From assembly GCA_904397895.1 (NCBI GenBank), contig CAJFOZ010000088.1:1-64000 (forward strand): a DNA stretch of 64,000 nucleotides. The letters run 5' to 3'. The position numbers were made by a program, and so were the translations under genes. Each line of letters opens with the position of its first letter. Positions within the stretch are counted from its first letter, which is position 1. Under the pieces are notes generated by a model. That model did no database searches. It had not been told where the DNA came from and saw nothing but the letters and a program-made list of their open reading frames with translations. Shown piece after piece: positions 9,693 to 18,784 of this stretch. Source of the DNA: an uncultured Clostridia bacterium (GTDB lineage: Bacteria; Bacillota; Clostridia; Oscillospirales; Acutalibacteraceae).

Positions 9693-11801
9693 TTAAGCCT
9701 CTTTCTTTTTGCGAAGGAGAAGAACTATCATTGATGCCCCAGAAGCACATAACAGTAATACTGTCGGGATAAGCAAATTGTCTTCCCCAGTTTTAGGATT
9801 GCTCTCACTGCTATTCGACGACCCATTGGAGCTATCTTCCGGTTTTGATGGCTGAGATGTGTTCTCTATGAGTTTGAGATTTTTAATGGCATCTTCCAAG
9901 TTTTTCTGAGCCTGATCGATCTCTTCCTGTGTCGCATCGGGATTCTCCAAAACAGCATTGGCCTGTTTCAATGCTTCCACATAAGCCTGGAAGGAATCAG
10001 AAGTATAGTCAGAGGATTGTAAATTGCTATTTTGAGAAACCAATTTTTCCAGTTGCGTCTTATCCGGCTGTTCTGGAATGGGAGTAGTACCGTCTTCCGT
10101 TACCTGGATGGTGATAATTTTCTCAGGGTTATAGAGCTTACTATCATCTTGATTTCTACAGGTATTGAACTGGTTGTATGTTACTTTCAGCTTGACAGTA
10201 CCTGTCCCAGTAAACGTAAGCGTTTCACTCGATTTTAGCGTATTAGAATAGTCCTGATTGGATTGGCTGACCAGATTTTTACCTTCTAAAATTTCAACAG
10301 AAGGCTGATAAACTGCTTCATGTGCATTATGGATTTCATCACTAATCAGCTCGCCGTCAATATAATTGTTCTCATCTAAATAATATGCCGTGTCCTTGTT
10401 GATAAGGGATGTATTGGTTAGCTCAGTCGTAAGGTGGAAGGTCTCTCCGACCTGAATGGACTCAGGAGCATTTACCTGGATAATAGGTTCTTCAACATTA
10501 AAAATAAAGGGATCCCCTACTTCGATATACTTTTTATTTTGTTCCCATAAATTATCTGGATCCACATAATAATATTTTGCTTGAAGATGATATTCTCCCG
10601 GCCTATAAAAAGAAGTTAATGGAGAGAAAACAGGAACCACAACTTTTCCATCCTCATCCGTTATTACCGGGCCATCACCCCATCCATCATGAGGGATAAA
10701 ACCCCATGAATATTTTTGTTCATAACTACAAGCGAATACCGAGACCATTGTATTGGGCTTTAAATTTTCAAAAATAACCTTATTATCGGGCAAATCTGGA
10801 ATCCAATCCCCAATTTTAACGGAAGCAGGCAAATCGTATTTTACCGTTGGGGCGGGAGTAATATCATCTTCCGTCACTTGAATAGTGATGATTTTCTCAG
10901 GGTTGTAGGTATAATAGTCGCCTGTCTGTTGATAGTTTTCATCAAGAATTGCTTGACAATCTGAGCAGGTAACAATTTGGTTATAAGCAACCTTTAGTTT
11001 AACAGTGCCCGGCTTATTAAAAGTAAGGGTTTCGCTGGTATTTAGCGTGTGAGAGTAATCCTGATTGGATTGGGTTACCAAATCTTGTCCCCCTATAATT
11101 GTAACAGTAGGACGGTATGCAGGAATGTGCCCTTCATAAATATCTGTAGTAGCGGCAATATCAAACTGAAATCCTTTATTATTTTCCCCATAGATAGACC
11201 AATTGGCAGGATCGTCATAATCGGCAATATTTTTATTTTCCAGTGCTGTATTCGTCAGAGTCGTGGTAAAGTCAATGCTTTCCCCTTGCTTAATGGTAAC
11301 AGGCGCGTTGGTCTGAATCACCGGCTCCTCTACCGTGATGGTAATCGGCTTCCCGATCGTCTCAATATCTCCCACAGGGCCGTTATCATCATTGAAATAT
11401 TGATAAGTAGGCTGAACCGTAAGAGTACCCGGTCTAAAAAATGTATTAAATCCCCACATTCCCCCGTACTTGACGGTTCCGTTTTCATCTACCTCTTCAA
11501 ACGGTCCTTCGCCAGCATGCTGTCCAAAGCATACATAGCTATTATCATCTGTAAGGTCGACATTTCCCAGATTCCATGTTGTTTTATGTAACGCAGTTAT
11601 TATCTGGCCAGGTGTTAAGTTGTGATAATAAATGTAATGATCTGGCAGGTCGCATATGGCTTCTCCAATCTTCATAGTTGATGGAAGATTATGCGTAGTG
11701 TACGGCTCATTACCCTCTTGTGCAAAAGCAGGAATAATGGAAATAACACCTACCGCTAAAGCGAACGACAAGATAACCGCACATAACTTCTTCACTTTCA
11801 T
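9693..11801 (-). CDS. Cell-wall-anchored surface protein, two long internal repeats + FIVAR-like helical segment + NPKTG sorting signal
   Basis: Signal peptide MKVKKLCAVILSFALAVGVISIIPAFA; repeated SNQDYSxTLxxSETLTF...VKLKVxYNQ...YNPEKIITIQVTED; C-term NPKTG-hydrophobic-RKKKEA. Confidence 0.85.
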   Translation of the reverse strand: MKVKKLCAVILSFALAVGVISIIPAFAQEGNEPYTTHNLPSTMKIGEAICDLPDHYIYYHNLTPGQIITALHKTTWNLGNVDLTDDNSYVCFGQHAGEGPFEEVDENGTVKYGGMWGFNTFFRPGTLTVQPTYQYFNDDNGPVGDIETIGKPITITVEEPVIQTNAPVTIKQGESIDFTTTLTNTALENKNIADYDDPANWSIYGENNKGFQFDIAATTDIYEGHIPAYRPTVTIIGGQDLVTQSNQDYSHTLNTSETLTFNKPGTVKLKVAYNQIVTCSDCQAILDENYQQTGDYYTYNPEKIITIQVTEDDITPAPTVKYDLPASVKIGDWIPDLPDNKVIFENLKPNTMVSVFACSYEQKYSWGFIPHDGWGDGPVITDEDGKVVVPVFSPLTSFYRPGEYHLQAKYYYVDPDNLWEQNKKYIEVGDPFIFNVEEPIIQVNAPESIQVGETFHLTTELTNTSLINKDTAYYLDENNYIDGELISDEIHNAHEAVYQPSVEILEGKNLVSQSNQDYSNTLKSSETLTFTGTGTVKLKVTYNQFNTCRNQDDSKLYNPEKIITIQVTEDGTTPIPEQPDKTQLEKLVSQNSNLQSSDYTSDSFQAYVEALKQANAVLENPDATQEEIDQAQKNLEDAIKNLKLIENTSQPSKPEDSSNGSSNSSESNPKTGEDNLLIPTVLLLCASGASMIVLLLRKKKEA

Positions 11802-11925
11802 AGTTCTTCCTCCCTAAATTACTTTTCTTCATTTTAATACGCATTTTTCGTTTTGTCAACGATAATCTAGTTTTATAAGACAAAAAAGTCGTTTCTCCCT
11901 TACAATGAAAAGGGAGTTGATCGGT

Positions 11926-12294
11926 ATGCCATTTTGTAATACATTGCGTACTTTAATAGAGGAACGCGGACTTACTCAAAAACAGCTAGCTCAGGATCTA
12001 GGAATTCCTGTTTCCACCCTCGGCGGATATGTCCAGGGAACCAGCGAGCCCGACTTTGAGACATTAAAACTGTTTGCAAAATACTTTCACGTGTCTGCCG
12101 ATTACCTATTAAATTTGAAAATCGGAAATGCCGACACCCATTTGGAAAATGAACTTCTGCGTATCTTTCGTTCTCTGAGTACAGAGCAACAGGAACTCTA
12201 TCTGGAACAAGGAAAAGCTTTTATCCGAATCAACTCAAAAGAAGATGCAAAATCATCAAGATCGACTTCACAAGAGAAAAATAACGTTGGATAA
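11926..12294 (+). CDS. XRE family transcriptional regulator
   Basis: LTQKQLAQDLGIPVSTLGGYVQGTSEPDFETLKLFAKYFHVSADYLL; SD AAAGGGAG. Confidence 0.85.
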   Translation: MPFCNTLRTLIEERGLTQKQLAQDLGIPVSTLGGYVQGTSEPDFETLKLFAKYFHVSADYLLNLKIGNADTHLENELLRIFRSLSTEQQELYLEQGKAFIRINSKEDAKSSRSTSQEKNNVG

Positions 12295-12297
12295 AAG

Positions 12298-12333
12298 AAG
12301 ACTGTCTGCGGAAACCGTAGACGGTCTTTTTAT
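12298..12333 (+). terminator. Rho-independent terminator after XRE gene
   Basis: AGACTGTCTGCGG-AAA-CCGTAGACGGTCT TTTTATTT. Confidence 0.6.
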
Positions 12334-12345
12334 TTAGAAAATGTT

Positions 12346-12374
12346 TTGCTTTTTAAGCGTATTCGGTTTATAAT
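12346..12374 (+). promoter_or_regulatory. Sigma-A-like promoter upstream of the recombinase
   Basis: TTGCTT-17 nt-TATAAT. Confidence 0.5.
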
Positions 12375-12443
12375 AAGGTTGTAGGATAAAGCCGTTATGT
12401 GATGAATAAATAAGTCACATCACTAAAATGGAGGATTGGTCTT

Positions 12444-14162
12444 ATGAAGGGGCAGGATAAGCGAAAGTACGCCATTTACTCTCGGAAATCCAAATTTACC
12501 GGCAAGGGCGAAAGCATCGAAAATCAGATTGAACTTTGCCGTCAGCATATTAAGCTACATCATGGCAATGTGGCAGAAGACGACATCCTCATTTTTGAGG
12601 ATGAAGGCTTCTCCGGCGGAAACGTCAACCGTCCTCAATTTCAGGCCATGATGAAAGAAATACGGGCAAACCGGATTCAGGCAGTGGTCTGTTACCGCTT
12701 AGACCGTATCAGCCGTAACGTGGGAGACTTTGCAAAGCTGAAAGATGAATTTGACTATTATAATGTAGAGTTTACTTCCATAAGAGATGATTTTGACACC
12801 ACCTCCCCCAGCGGCAGAGCCATGATGATGATGGTATCTGTTTTTGCACAATTGGAACGGGAAACAACGGCTGAGCGCATCCGGGACAACATGCACGAGC
12901 TTGCCAAGTCCGGACGGTGGCTCGGCGGTACGACGCCAACCGGTTACAAAAGTACGCAGATTGTCGGAAGCGTTACGGTGGACGGAAAAGAGCGAAAAGC
13001 CTACAAGCTAGAGATTATTAAAGAGGAAGCCGAGATTGTCAAGCTGATTTTCTCCAAGTTCCTAGAAACCAATTCCCTTACCCAAACCGACACCTATCTA
13101 TTGCAACACAACATCACCACAAAGAACGGGAAGAATTTTACCCGGTTTTCCATTCGCTCTATCTTGCAAAACCCGGTCTACATGATAGCCGATCAAAACG
13201 CTTGGGATTACTTTGAGAAATCAGATGTGGAAATCTACGCCGATCGAGCGGAATTTGACGGCAAGCATGGCATTATGGCCTACAACAAGACCATTCAGAA
13301 ATCCGGTAAGGCCAATCAGATGCGGGATATGGACGAGTGGATTGTGGCGGTGGGAAAACACAAAGGATTGATTGACGGAGCCGATTGGGTGAAGGTGCAA
13401 AATATGCTCAGCCAAAACCGTTCCAAGTCCTACCGCAAACCCAAGAGCAATGTGGCGTTGTTGTCTGGTTTGCTGTACTGCGGCAACTGCGGGAGCTTTA
13501 TGCGTCCAAAGCTCACCAAAAGAGAAAATGCACAGGGAGAAAAGATTTACAGCTATCTCTGCGAGACAAAGGAGCGCAGCCGTTGCCAGAACTGCAACAG
13601 CAAAAACCCCAACGGCAACCAACTGGATCACATGATCTGCGAACAAATCAAGATAATTTCTGAGGACAGTTCCGAATTCATGAAAAGCTTGGATAACATC
13701 CAAAGGAGATTGGAAGGCAACCGGGAAGAATATGACCAGCAGTTAAATGCTCTCAAAAAGGAATTGCAGGAAAATGAGCAGCAAATTTCTAACCTGGTGG
13801 AAATCCTAGCGAAGACGCCCAACACACCGGCATTTGATTACATCACCGGGCAGATCAACACCCTGCATGAGAAGAATGAAAAAATCAAGAACCGAATTGG
13901 CGAGTTGGAATCCCTCACCAAAAGCCAATTTTATTCCAGTGAGCAATTTGACAAAACAAAAGAACTGCTAAAATCCTTCGGGCAGTCCTTCGATACCATG
14001 AGCGTAGAGCAGAAGCGTATGGCGCTTAGAGCGTTCATCCGCCGGATTGTCTGGGACGGGAAAAACGTCCATGTGGTGCTGTTTGGCGATGAGGAATCGG
14101 AGATTGACTACACCGATTTGTTAGAGGAAAAATCCGAGCCGTTAGGAGCGGATAGCGAATGA
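12444..14162 (+). CDS. Large serine recombinase (resolvase/recombinase/zinc-ribbon/coiled-coil); candidate sigK-element excisionase
   Basis: YAIYSRKSKFTGKGESIENQ catalytic Ser region; YRLDRISRN; Cys motif YCGNCGSFMRP...YLCETKERSRC; coiled-coil C-term. Confidence 0.93.
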   Translation: MKGQDKRKYAIYSRKSKFTGKGESIENQIELCRQHIKLHHGNVAEDDILIFEDEGFSGGNVNRPQFQAMMKEIRANRIQAVVCYRLDRISRNVGDFAKLKDEFDYYNVEFTSIRDDFDTTSPSGRAMMMMVSVFAQLERETTAERIRDNMHELAKSGRWLGGTTPTGYKSTQIVGSVTVDGKERKAYKLEIIKEEAEIVKLIFSKFLETNSLTQTDTYLLQHNITTKNGKNFTRFSIRSILQNPVYMIADQNAWDYFEKSDVEIYADRAEFDGKHGIMAYNKTIQKSGKANQMRDMDEWIVAVGKHKGLIDGADWVKVQNMLSQNRSKSYRKPKSNVALLSGLLYCGNCGSFMRPKLTKRENAQGEKIYSYLCETKERSRCQNCNSKNPNGNQLDHMICEQIKIISEDSSEFMKSLDNIQRRLEGNREEYDQQLNALKKELQENEQQISNLVEILAKTPNTPAFDYITGQINTLHEKNEKIKNRIGELESLTKSQFYSSEQFDKTKELLKSFGQSFDTMSVEQKRMALRAFIRRIVWDGKNVHVVLFGDEESEIDYTDLLEEKSEPLGADSE

Positions 14163-14172
14163 AATCTTAATG
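14150..14172 (+). other. Putative att junction (attR side) of the sigK-intervening element
   Basis: GAGCGGATAGCGAATGAAATCTTAATG: recombinase stop TGA overlaps N-E codons of sigK (IENEILM). Confidence 0.7.
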
Positions 14173-14553
14173 TACTTCCGCAGTCAGAAAAAGACGTCCC
14201 AAGATGTCTCCCTCAATGAACCTATCGATACCGACAAGGACGGCAACACCTTATCCTTGATGGATGTTATCGCCACAGAGGACAATATTCTAGATAATTT
14301 GGATATCCGCCTAAAATCGGAGCGATTGCGCAAATACATGATGGAAGCGCTCTCCCCACGGGAACGTATGATTTTGGAACTGCGATATGGTCTGGATGGC
14401 AAAGATAGTTTAACCCAACGAGAAGTGGCTCAAAAATTAGGCATTTCTAGATCTTACGTCAGCCGCATTGAAAAAAAATCCATGTCCCAGCTTAAGAAGC
14501 TGTTTGATATGGAAGGGTCTCCTCTGGCTAAACGACGAAAAAAACAAGTATGA
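14170..14553 (+). CDS. sigK: Sigma-K, 3' half (C-terminal region 3/4); 5' half not in window
   Basis: MYFRSQKKTSQDVSLNEPIDTDKDGNTLSLMDV...SPRERMILELRYGLDGKDSLTQREVAQKLGISRSYVSRIEKK, matching the spoIIIC-type C-terminal portion of sigma-K. Confidence 0.88.
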   Translation: MYFRSQKKTSQDVSLNEPIDTDKDGNTLSLMDVIATEDNILDNLDIRLKSERLRKYMMEALSPRERMILELRYGLDGKDSLTQREVAQKLGISRSYVSRIEKKSMSQLKKLFDMEGSPLAKRRKKQV

Positions 14554-14574
14554 TTTTTCTTTTACGATAATAAG

Positions 14575-14608
14575 AACAAGGACACATCTCATAAGATGTG
14601 TCCTTGTT
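14575..14608. terminator. Terminator with core GGACACATCTCATAAGATGTGTCC (copy 1)
   Basis: 15-bp perfect stem, CATA loop. Confidence 0.7.
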
Positions 14609-15001
14609 GGCTTTTTGCATGGTTACTATCATCTGGTAAATGGGTTTTTATCTTTTGCAAAGATACTTCCACTATATGGCTTACTATTTCACCAGATTGA
14701 TAGAATTGTGTGGTCTTTAAAAATTTACAGGAGGAAAAATAGGACTTATTAGTGTAATATGAATTTAATTAATAATCAATATTCTATATTTTACTTTTTT
14801 CATATCAGTATTTCCTTTTCTTCTGTTGTCCTCCTTACAGAAAAGTAAGAAAAAATTAGGCATCACAGCATTTACATTAAGTATATAAAAGGATATACTA
14901 TATACTGGAATATCGGAGTCACAATTTTAGACTGAAATTTTATCAAGAAGTAACAGCAGCCCTATTTGGAAGTTTTTATAATAAAGTAAGGAGCAAAATA
15001 A

Positions 15002-16387
15002 ATGGATCATGTTTTAAAGAATCTTAGTAAAAATAAATTGCCAATTGCATTATTGGTCTTTGTCCTATGTCAACCATTTATCGATATTATCACCTCTTTT
15101 CAAGTAGAAAATGGCCAATCCTTAACGGCAGGAACTATTATTCGTTCCCTTTTTATGGTATTGTGTTTTGGCTATACTACATTAGGTGTAAAAAAGCATA
15201 AAAACAAAATATCTTTCTTTGGTAGCATTATCATAGCAGCTTATTGCGTCATCTTTTTAGCACTTTGTTATTTTAGGGGTGGTTTCCCGTGCGTATTTGG
15301 TAATGTCCGAGAAATGGTTAAAGTATTTTATTTCCCATTTTTGTTACTTGCAGCGTTTGCCCTCTATCAAAGTCATAAGATATTGGTTGGAAAAAAAGTA
15401 CTTATCTACACAGGCATTCTATATATGTCCTCTATATTTATCGCCTATATCACCGGTACCGGATTGGATTCCTATGGATATGGTGCAGGAAACAAAGGTT
15501 GGTTTTATGCTGCAAATGAAATTGGTATTATTATTGGAATGCTTACACCAGCCATTATCTGTTACTGTACAGAGATCTTATTTAAGAATTTAAAAGGTAA
15601 TATAAAACTTCGTTTGGCTAACGTATTGATCTCTATCATCGGTTTGGGGTTAACCATTTTCTGTAGCATTTCCATTGGAACCAAGGTAGTATTTTTTAGT
15701 ATATTAGGTTATTTTCTCTGTTTCACTATTTGGCAGTTTATTTCTTGCATCCGAGAAAAAAAAGCCTCCTATCTTGCAAAAGCATTGGTAGCACTGCTCT
15801 TGAGCGGGGTAATTGTTGGGCTGTATTTTATTTCTCCTTTACAGCAGAATGTGACAGATTCTATTGAAATCCACTATTCTGATGATGTAGTAGAGAAACC
15901 CGAAAAGCCAAATAGTATTATTGAAAAAGAGGAAGCATCCTCCACTTATCAATTTGCAAACTGGATTTTGAGCGACCGTTTGACTATAGTAGAGCCGGTA
16001 ATACAGACATTTGACCAAGGCGATATTACAGCTAAATTATTTGGAATCGGATATGAAAAATACGGTTCCTTTGAAAATACGATGGAGAAATCAGTAGAAA
16101 TGGATTTTATTTCCCTATTTCTCAGACATGGTATTATTGGATTTTTATTGTATGCCTGGCCTGTTGTTTATTACCTATTTATTGTTTTAAAAAGGTTTTT
16201 CCAAAACTTTAAATGCGCATTCTTTTCAATCGAATACTGTACTTATTTATACAGTATAATATTAGGACTAGGAATTTCATTTCTAGCAGGACATGTCATA
16301 TCTGCACCAGCAGTTAGCATTTATCTTGTTTTGTACCTTGTCCTTGCGTACGACGAATCTAGCCAATGCTTAAAGCCTGCTCAATAA
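15002..16387 (+). CDS. O-antigen ligase/polymerase-like membrane protein
   Basis: ~11 hydrophobic segments with a large late extracytoplasmic loop. Confidence 0.6.
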   Translation: MDHVLKNLSKNKLPIALLVFVLCQPFIDIITSFQVENGQSLTAGTIIRSLFMVLCFGYTTLGVKKHKNKISFFGSIIIAAYCVIFLALCYFRGGFPCVFGNVREMVKVFYFPFLLLAAFALYQSHKILVGKKVLIYTGILYMSSIFIAYITGTGLDSYGYGAGNKGWFYAANEIGIIIGMLTPAIICYCTEILFKNLKGNIKLRLANVLISIIGLGLTIFCSISIGTKVVFFSILGYFLCFTIWQFISCIREKKASYLAKALVALLLSGVIVGLYFISPLQQNVTDSIEIHYSDDVVEKPEKPNSIIEKEEASSTYQFANWILSDRLTIVEPVIQTFDQGDITAKLFGIGYEKYGSFENTMEKSVEMDFISLFLRHGIIGFLLYAWPVVYYLFIVLKRFFQNFKCAFFSIEYCTYLYSIILGLGISFLAGHVISAPAVSIYLVLYLVLAYDESSQCLKPAQ

Positions 16388-16404
16388 ATAAAAGCATCCT
16401 AATT

Positions 16405-16438
16405 AAAAAGGACACATCTCATAAGATGTGTCCTTTTT
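16405..16438. terminator. Terminator with same core (copy 2), likely bidirectional
   Basis: AAAAAGGACACATCT-CATA-AGATGTGTCCTTTTT. Confidence 0.75.
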
Positions 16439-16459
16439 CTGCATAAAGAAGGATTCCAA

Positions 16460-16996
16460 TTAATAATTAAGGGCGCGAACCTGGAAGAAGGAACGGGGAT
16501 GAGCACACACGGGGCAGATCTCGGGAGCCTCAGTACCTTCATATACATGGCCGCAGTTGGCGCACTGCCAAATGACAACCTCGTCTTTCTTGAAGACTTT
16601 GCCCTGATTGACATTGTCCAACAGGATGCGGTAACGGGTCTCGTGCTCTTTCTCAATCTTAGCGACAGCTTCAAAGAGGTAAGCGATCTTGGTAAAGCCC
16701 TCTTCCTTAGCTTCTTTCGCGAAGGTGGCATACATATCGGTCCACTCATAGTTCTCGCCTTCGGCGGCATCCTGCAGGTTCTCAGCAGTGGTACCGACAC
16801 CGTCATGGATCAGCTTAAACCAGATCTTGGCATGTTCTTTCTCATTGTTGGCAGTCTCAGTGAAGATAGCGGCAATTTGCTCATAGCCCTCTTTCTTAGC
16901 CTGAGAAGCATAGTAGGTGTACTTGTTTCTGGCTTGGGATTCGCCAGCGAAAGCGGTCATCAAATTAGCTAATGTCTTGGAACCTTTCAAATCCAT
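16460..16996 (-). CDS. rbr: Rubrerythrin
   Basis: E..ARNKY, ENx[15 protein letters not shown] diiron motifs and C-terminal [23 protein letters not shown] rubredoxin domain. Confidence 0.95.
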   Translation of the reverse strand: MDLKGSKTLANLMTAFAGESQARNKYTYYASQAKKEGYEQIAAIFTETANNEKEHAKIWFKLIHDGVGTTAENLQDAAEGENYEWTDMYATFAKEAKEEGFTKIAYLFEAVAKIEKEHETRYRILLDNVNQGKVFKKDEVVIWQCANCGHVYEGTEAPEICPVCAHPRSFFQVRALNY

Positions 16997-17411
16997 GATT
17001 TTTTCCTCCCTGGCACTCAATAGAGTGCAAATTATTATTTGTCTGACAGGCTTTGCAAGTACCTTTGATGACAACGTCACACTCCGATACTTGAAATCCT
17101 GTAGTTACCTGGATGTCATGCCTAAGATTATCCAATTTTGGTAATTCCACATCGTATATCCTGCCGCAACAGCAACACTGCATGTGATAATGTCCATCAA
17201 GCCGGCCGTCAAATCGGTCGCTGGAATCCGGCATGTGAATCTTGCGAAGTAGGCCATGCTCTACCAAAAGATTGAGATTGCGGTATACCGTGCCCAAACT
17301 TATGGTAGGATATTCCTTCTTCAAGCAATGGTACACTTGATCGGCCGTAGGATGAATGGGATGTTGCCTCACCATATGGTAGATCAGCTCCCTCTGCTTT
17401 GAATACCTCAT
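16965..17411 (-). CDS. perR: Fur family peroxide regulator (PerR-like)
   Basis: [51 protein letters not shown] precedes Met at 17411; overlaps rbr start. Confidence 0.85.
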   Translation of the reverse strand: MRYSKQRELIYHMVRQHPIHPTADQVYHCLKKEYPTISLGTVYRNLNLLVEHGLLRKIHMPDSSDRFDGRLDGHYHMQCCCCGRIYDVELPKLDNLRHDIQVTTGFQVSECDVVIKGTCKACQTNNNLHSIECQGGKNHGFERFQDIS

Positions 17412-17430
17412 AACTTGGTTCTCCATAAAT

Positions 17431-17449
17431 AATAGTAATAATTACTATT
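17431..17449. promoter_or_regulatory. PerR/Fur-box-like operator
   Basis: Perfect 9-1-9 palindrome AATAGTAAT-A-ATTACTATT, 20 nt upstream of perR Met. Confidence 0.7.
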
Positions 17450-17535
17450 TAGTCCTTCTATACTATAACACTTCAATTTTATGCTGTCAAGCAATTTCGC
17501 AAAATATTTTCACATTCTTTCTTATCAGTGGTACA

Positions 17536-17568
17536 AAACAGGCGGCATCAGAACGATGCCGCCTGTTT
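17536..17568. terminator. Terminator hairpin
   Basis: AAACAGGCGGCATC...GATGCCGCCTGTTT. Confidence 0.6.
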
Positions 17569-18036
17569 CCATTCAGCCATTAATTGGGACAATGGGGGAT
17601 ATACCGGTTGCTCTAAGGTGGGATTAAAATACACTTCTAGAAATCCTGTGGTGGTTTGAAGGTAGTATACAAACTGTTCCTCACCGTTTGGCGGGAAAAT
17701 AATGCCGATAACTTTTTGATGCTCCGGATCTCGGTACAAAGGCGTTTCTTCCTCGTACTGTAAGAAGAGGTAATCCTCTTCTTTTAACCGTTCCAGGATA
17801 TCCGAAGGATTTTCCTGGGCTCGAAAATATCCGATATCCCCTTTGGGCCAAATAGAAGCTACGCAATCAAAAAACGCGTCAAACCCATCCTGCCCTGCAA
17901 GCAGCTCTATTTCCGTCCCGTCCTGATAATGCAAGAGCATTCGATCGGGCTGTGGGAGGTCTTTGTAAACACCTCCGCTGCATGAGGTAAAACAAATGGC
18001 CACAAGCAAAAGCGCCCACCAAATCTTCCGTTTCAT
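17548..18036 (-). CDS. Lipoprotein of unknown function
   Basis: Signal + lipobox VAICFTSCSGG. Confidence 0.7.
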   Translation of the reverse strand: MKRKIWWALLLVAICFTSCSGGVYKDLPQPDRMLLHYQDGTEIELLAGQDGFDAFFDCVASIWPKGDIGYFRAQENPSDILERLKEEDYLFLQYEEETPLYRDPEHQKVIGIIFPPNGEEQFVYYLQTTTGFLEVYFNPTLEQPVYPPLSQLMAEWKQAASF

Positions 18037-18277
18037 TGTAAGCCCTCCTGTTAAACGCTGCGTCCCATTTGAAGGATATCTCTTTCTGCTATCGTCCGTT
18101 CTTAAAATCTCTACCCGGATAATTGCTTACATCAGTGCTTCATCGGTATATTTCAACCTTATCTGTTCTATCTAGGATTTTATAATATCAAACTATAAAA
18201 TTCAATGTTTTGAATTTATTTAACTTAAAAAGGCTGCATACAGAAAAATCTGCACGCAGCCTTTTTTCAATACTATC

Positions 18278-18655
18278 TCAAGCCTCGGTCTCCCACAAAC
18301 CATGGAGATTGCAGTAGCCGTATACTTTAATGGGGCCTTCGCCGGGGAAGAATTCCGCCACAGGCTCATCATCGGGGGTCAGATGAGCGCGGCCCACCTT
18401 GTTATCAAATACAACCCAGATGTAGGGGATATAGTGTTCAGCCGTCATGGGATGATGGACACTTCCCACCTCTACGATAAGCTTATCGCCCTCACGATGT
18501 ACAACGGGGACATGCTTTTCTTTGGCGGCATCCACTGTGTTGGGCTCCAGCAGATCCATGGGCTGGCCGCAGCAGGAAGGGGTAACATGCCCTTCGATCA
18601 ATTCTACAATGTTGCCACAATGGGCGCAACGGTAGATTTTCAGTTCCTTTTTCAT
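18278..18655 (-). CDS. dfx: Desulfoferrodoxin / superoxide reductase
   Basis: YRCAHCGN...PSCCGQPM N-terminal center; HPMTAEHYIPYIW and YCNLHGLWE center II. Confidence 0.95.
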   Translation of the reverse strand: MKKELKIYRCAHCGNIVELIEGHVTPSCCGQPMDLLEPNTVDAAKEKHVPVVHREGDKLIVEVGSVHHPMTAEHYIPYIWVVFDNKVGRAHLTPDDEPVAEFFPGEGPIKVYGYCNLHGLWETEA

Positions 18656-18784
18656 GCTAATACCTCCTAAATTAGTCTACGATTTTTAGTGTATCACTCA
18701 TTTTTCAAAAAGGCAAGTGGAATCCCAACTCATTTACCACTGTGCATTTCCCCATCAAAATCCCACCTAGCCTATGAGCCAATG

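Larger units (their letters stand above)
1..14160 (+). mobile_element. Skin-like sigK-intervening element (right part; left end outside window)
   Basis: Large serine recombinase ends at 14162 and its stop overlaps the point where the sigma-K frame resumes (GCG AAT GAA ATC TTA ATG TAC TTC CGC = A-N-E-I-L-M-Y-F-R); only the sigK 3' half follows; interior has Rep, XRE regulators and cargo. Confidence 0.8.

Noticed and set aside
14170-14553. Independent small sigma factor gene
   Set aside because: It lacks region 2 and begins mid-frame at ..NEILMYFR; better explained as the 3' half of an interrupted sigK
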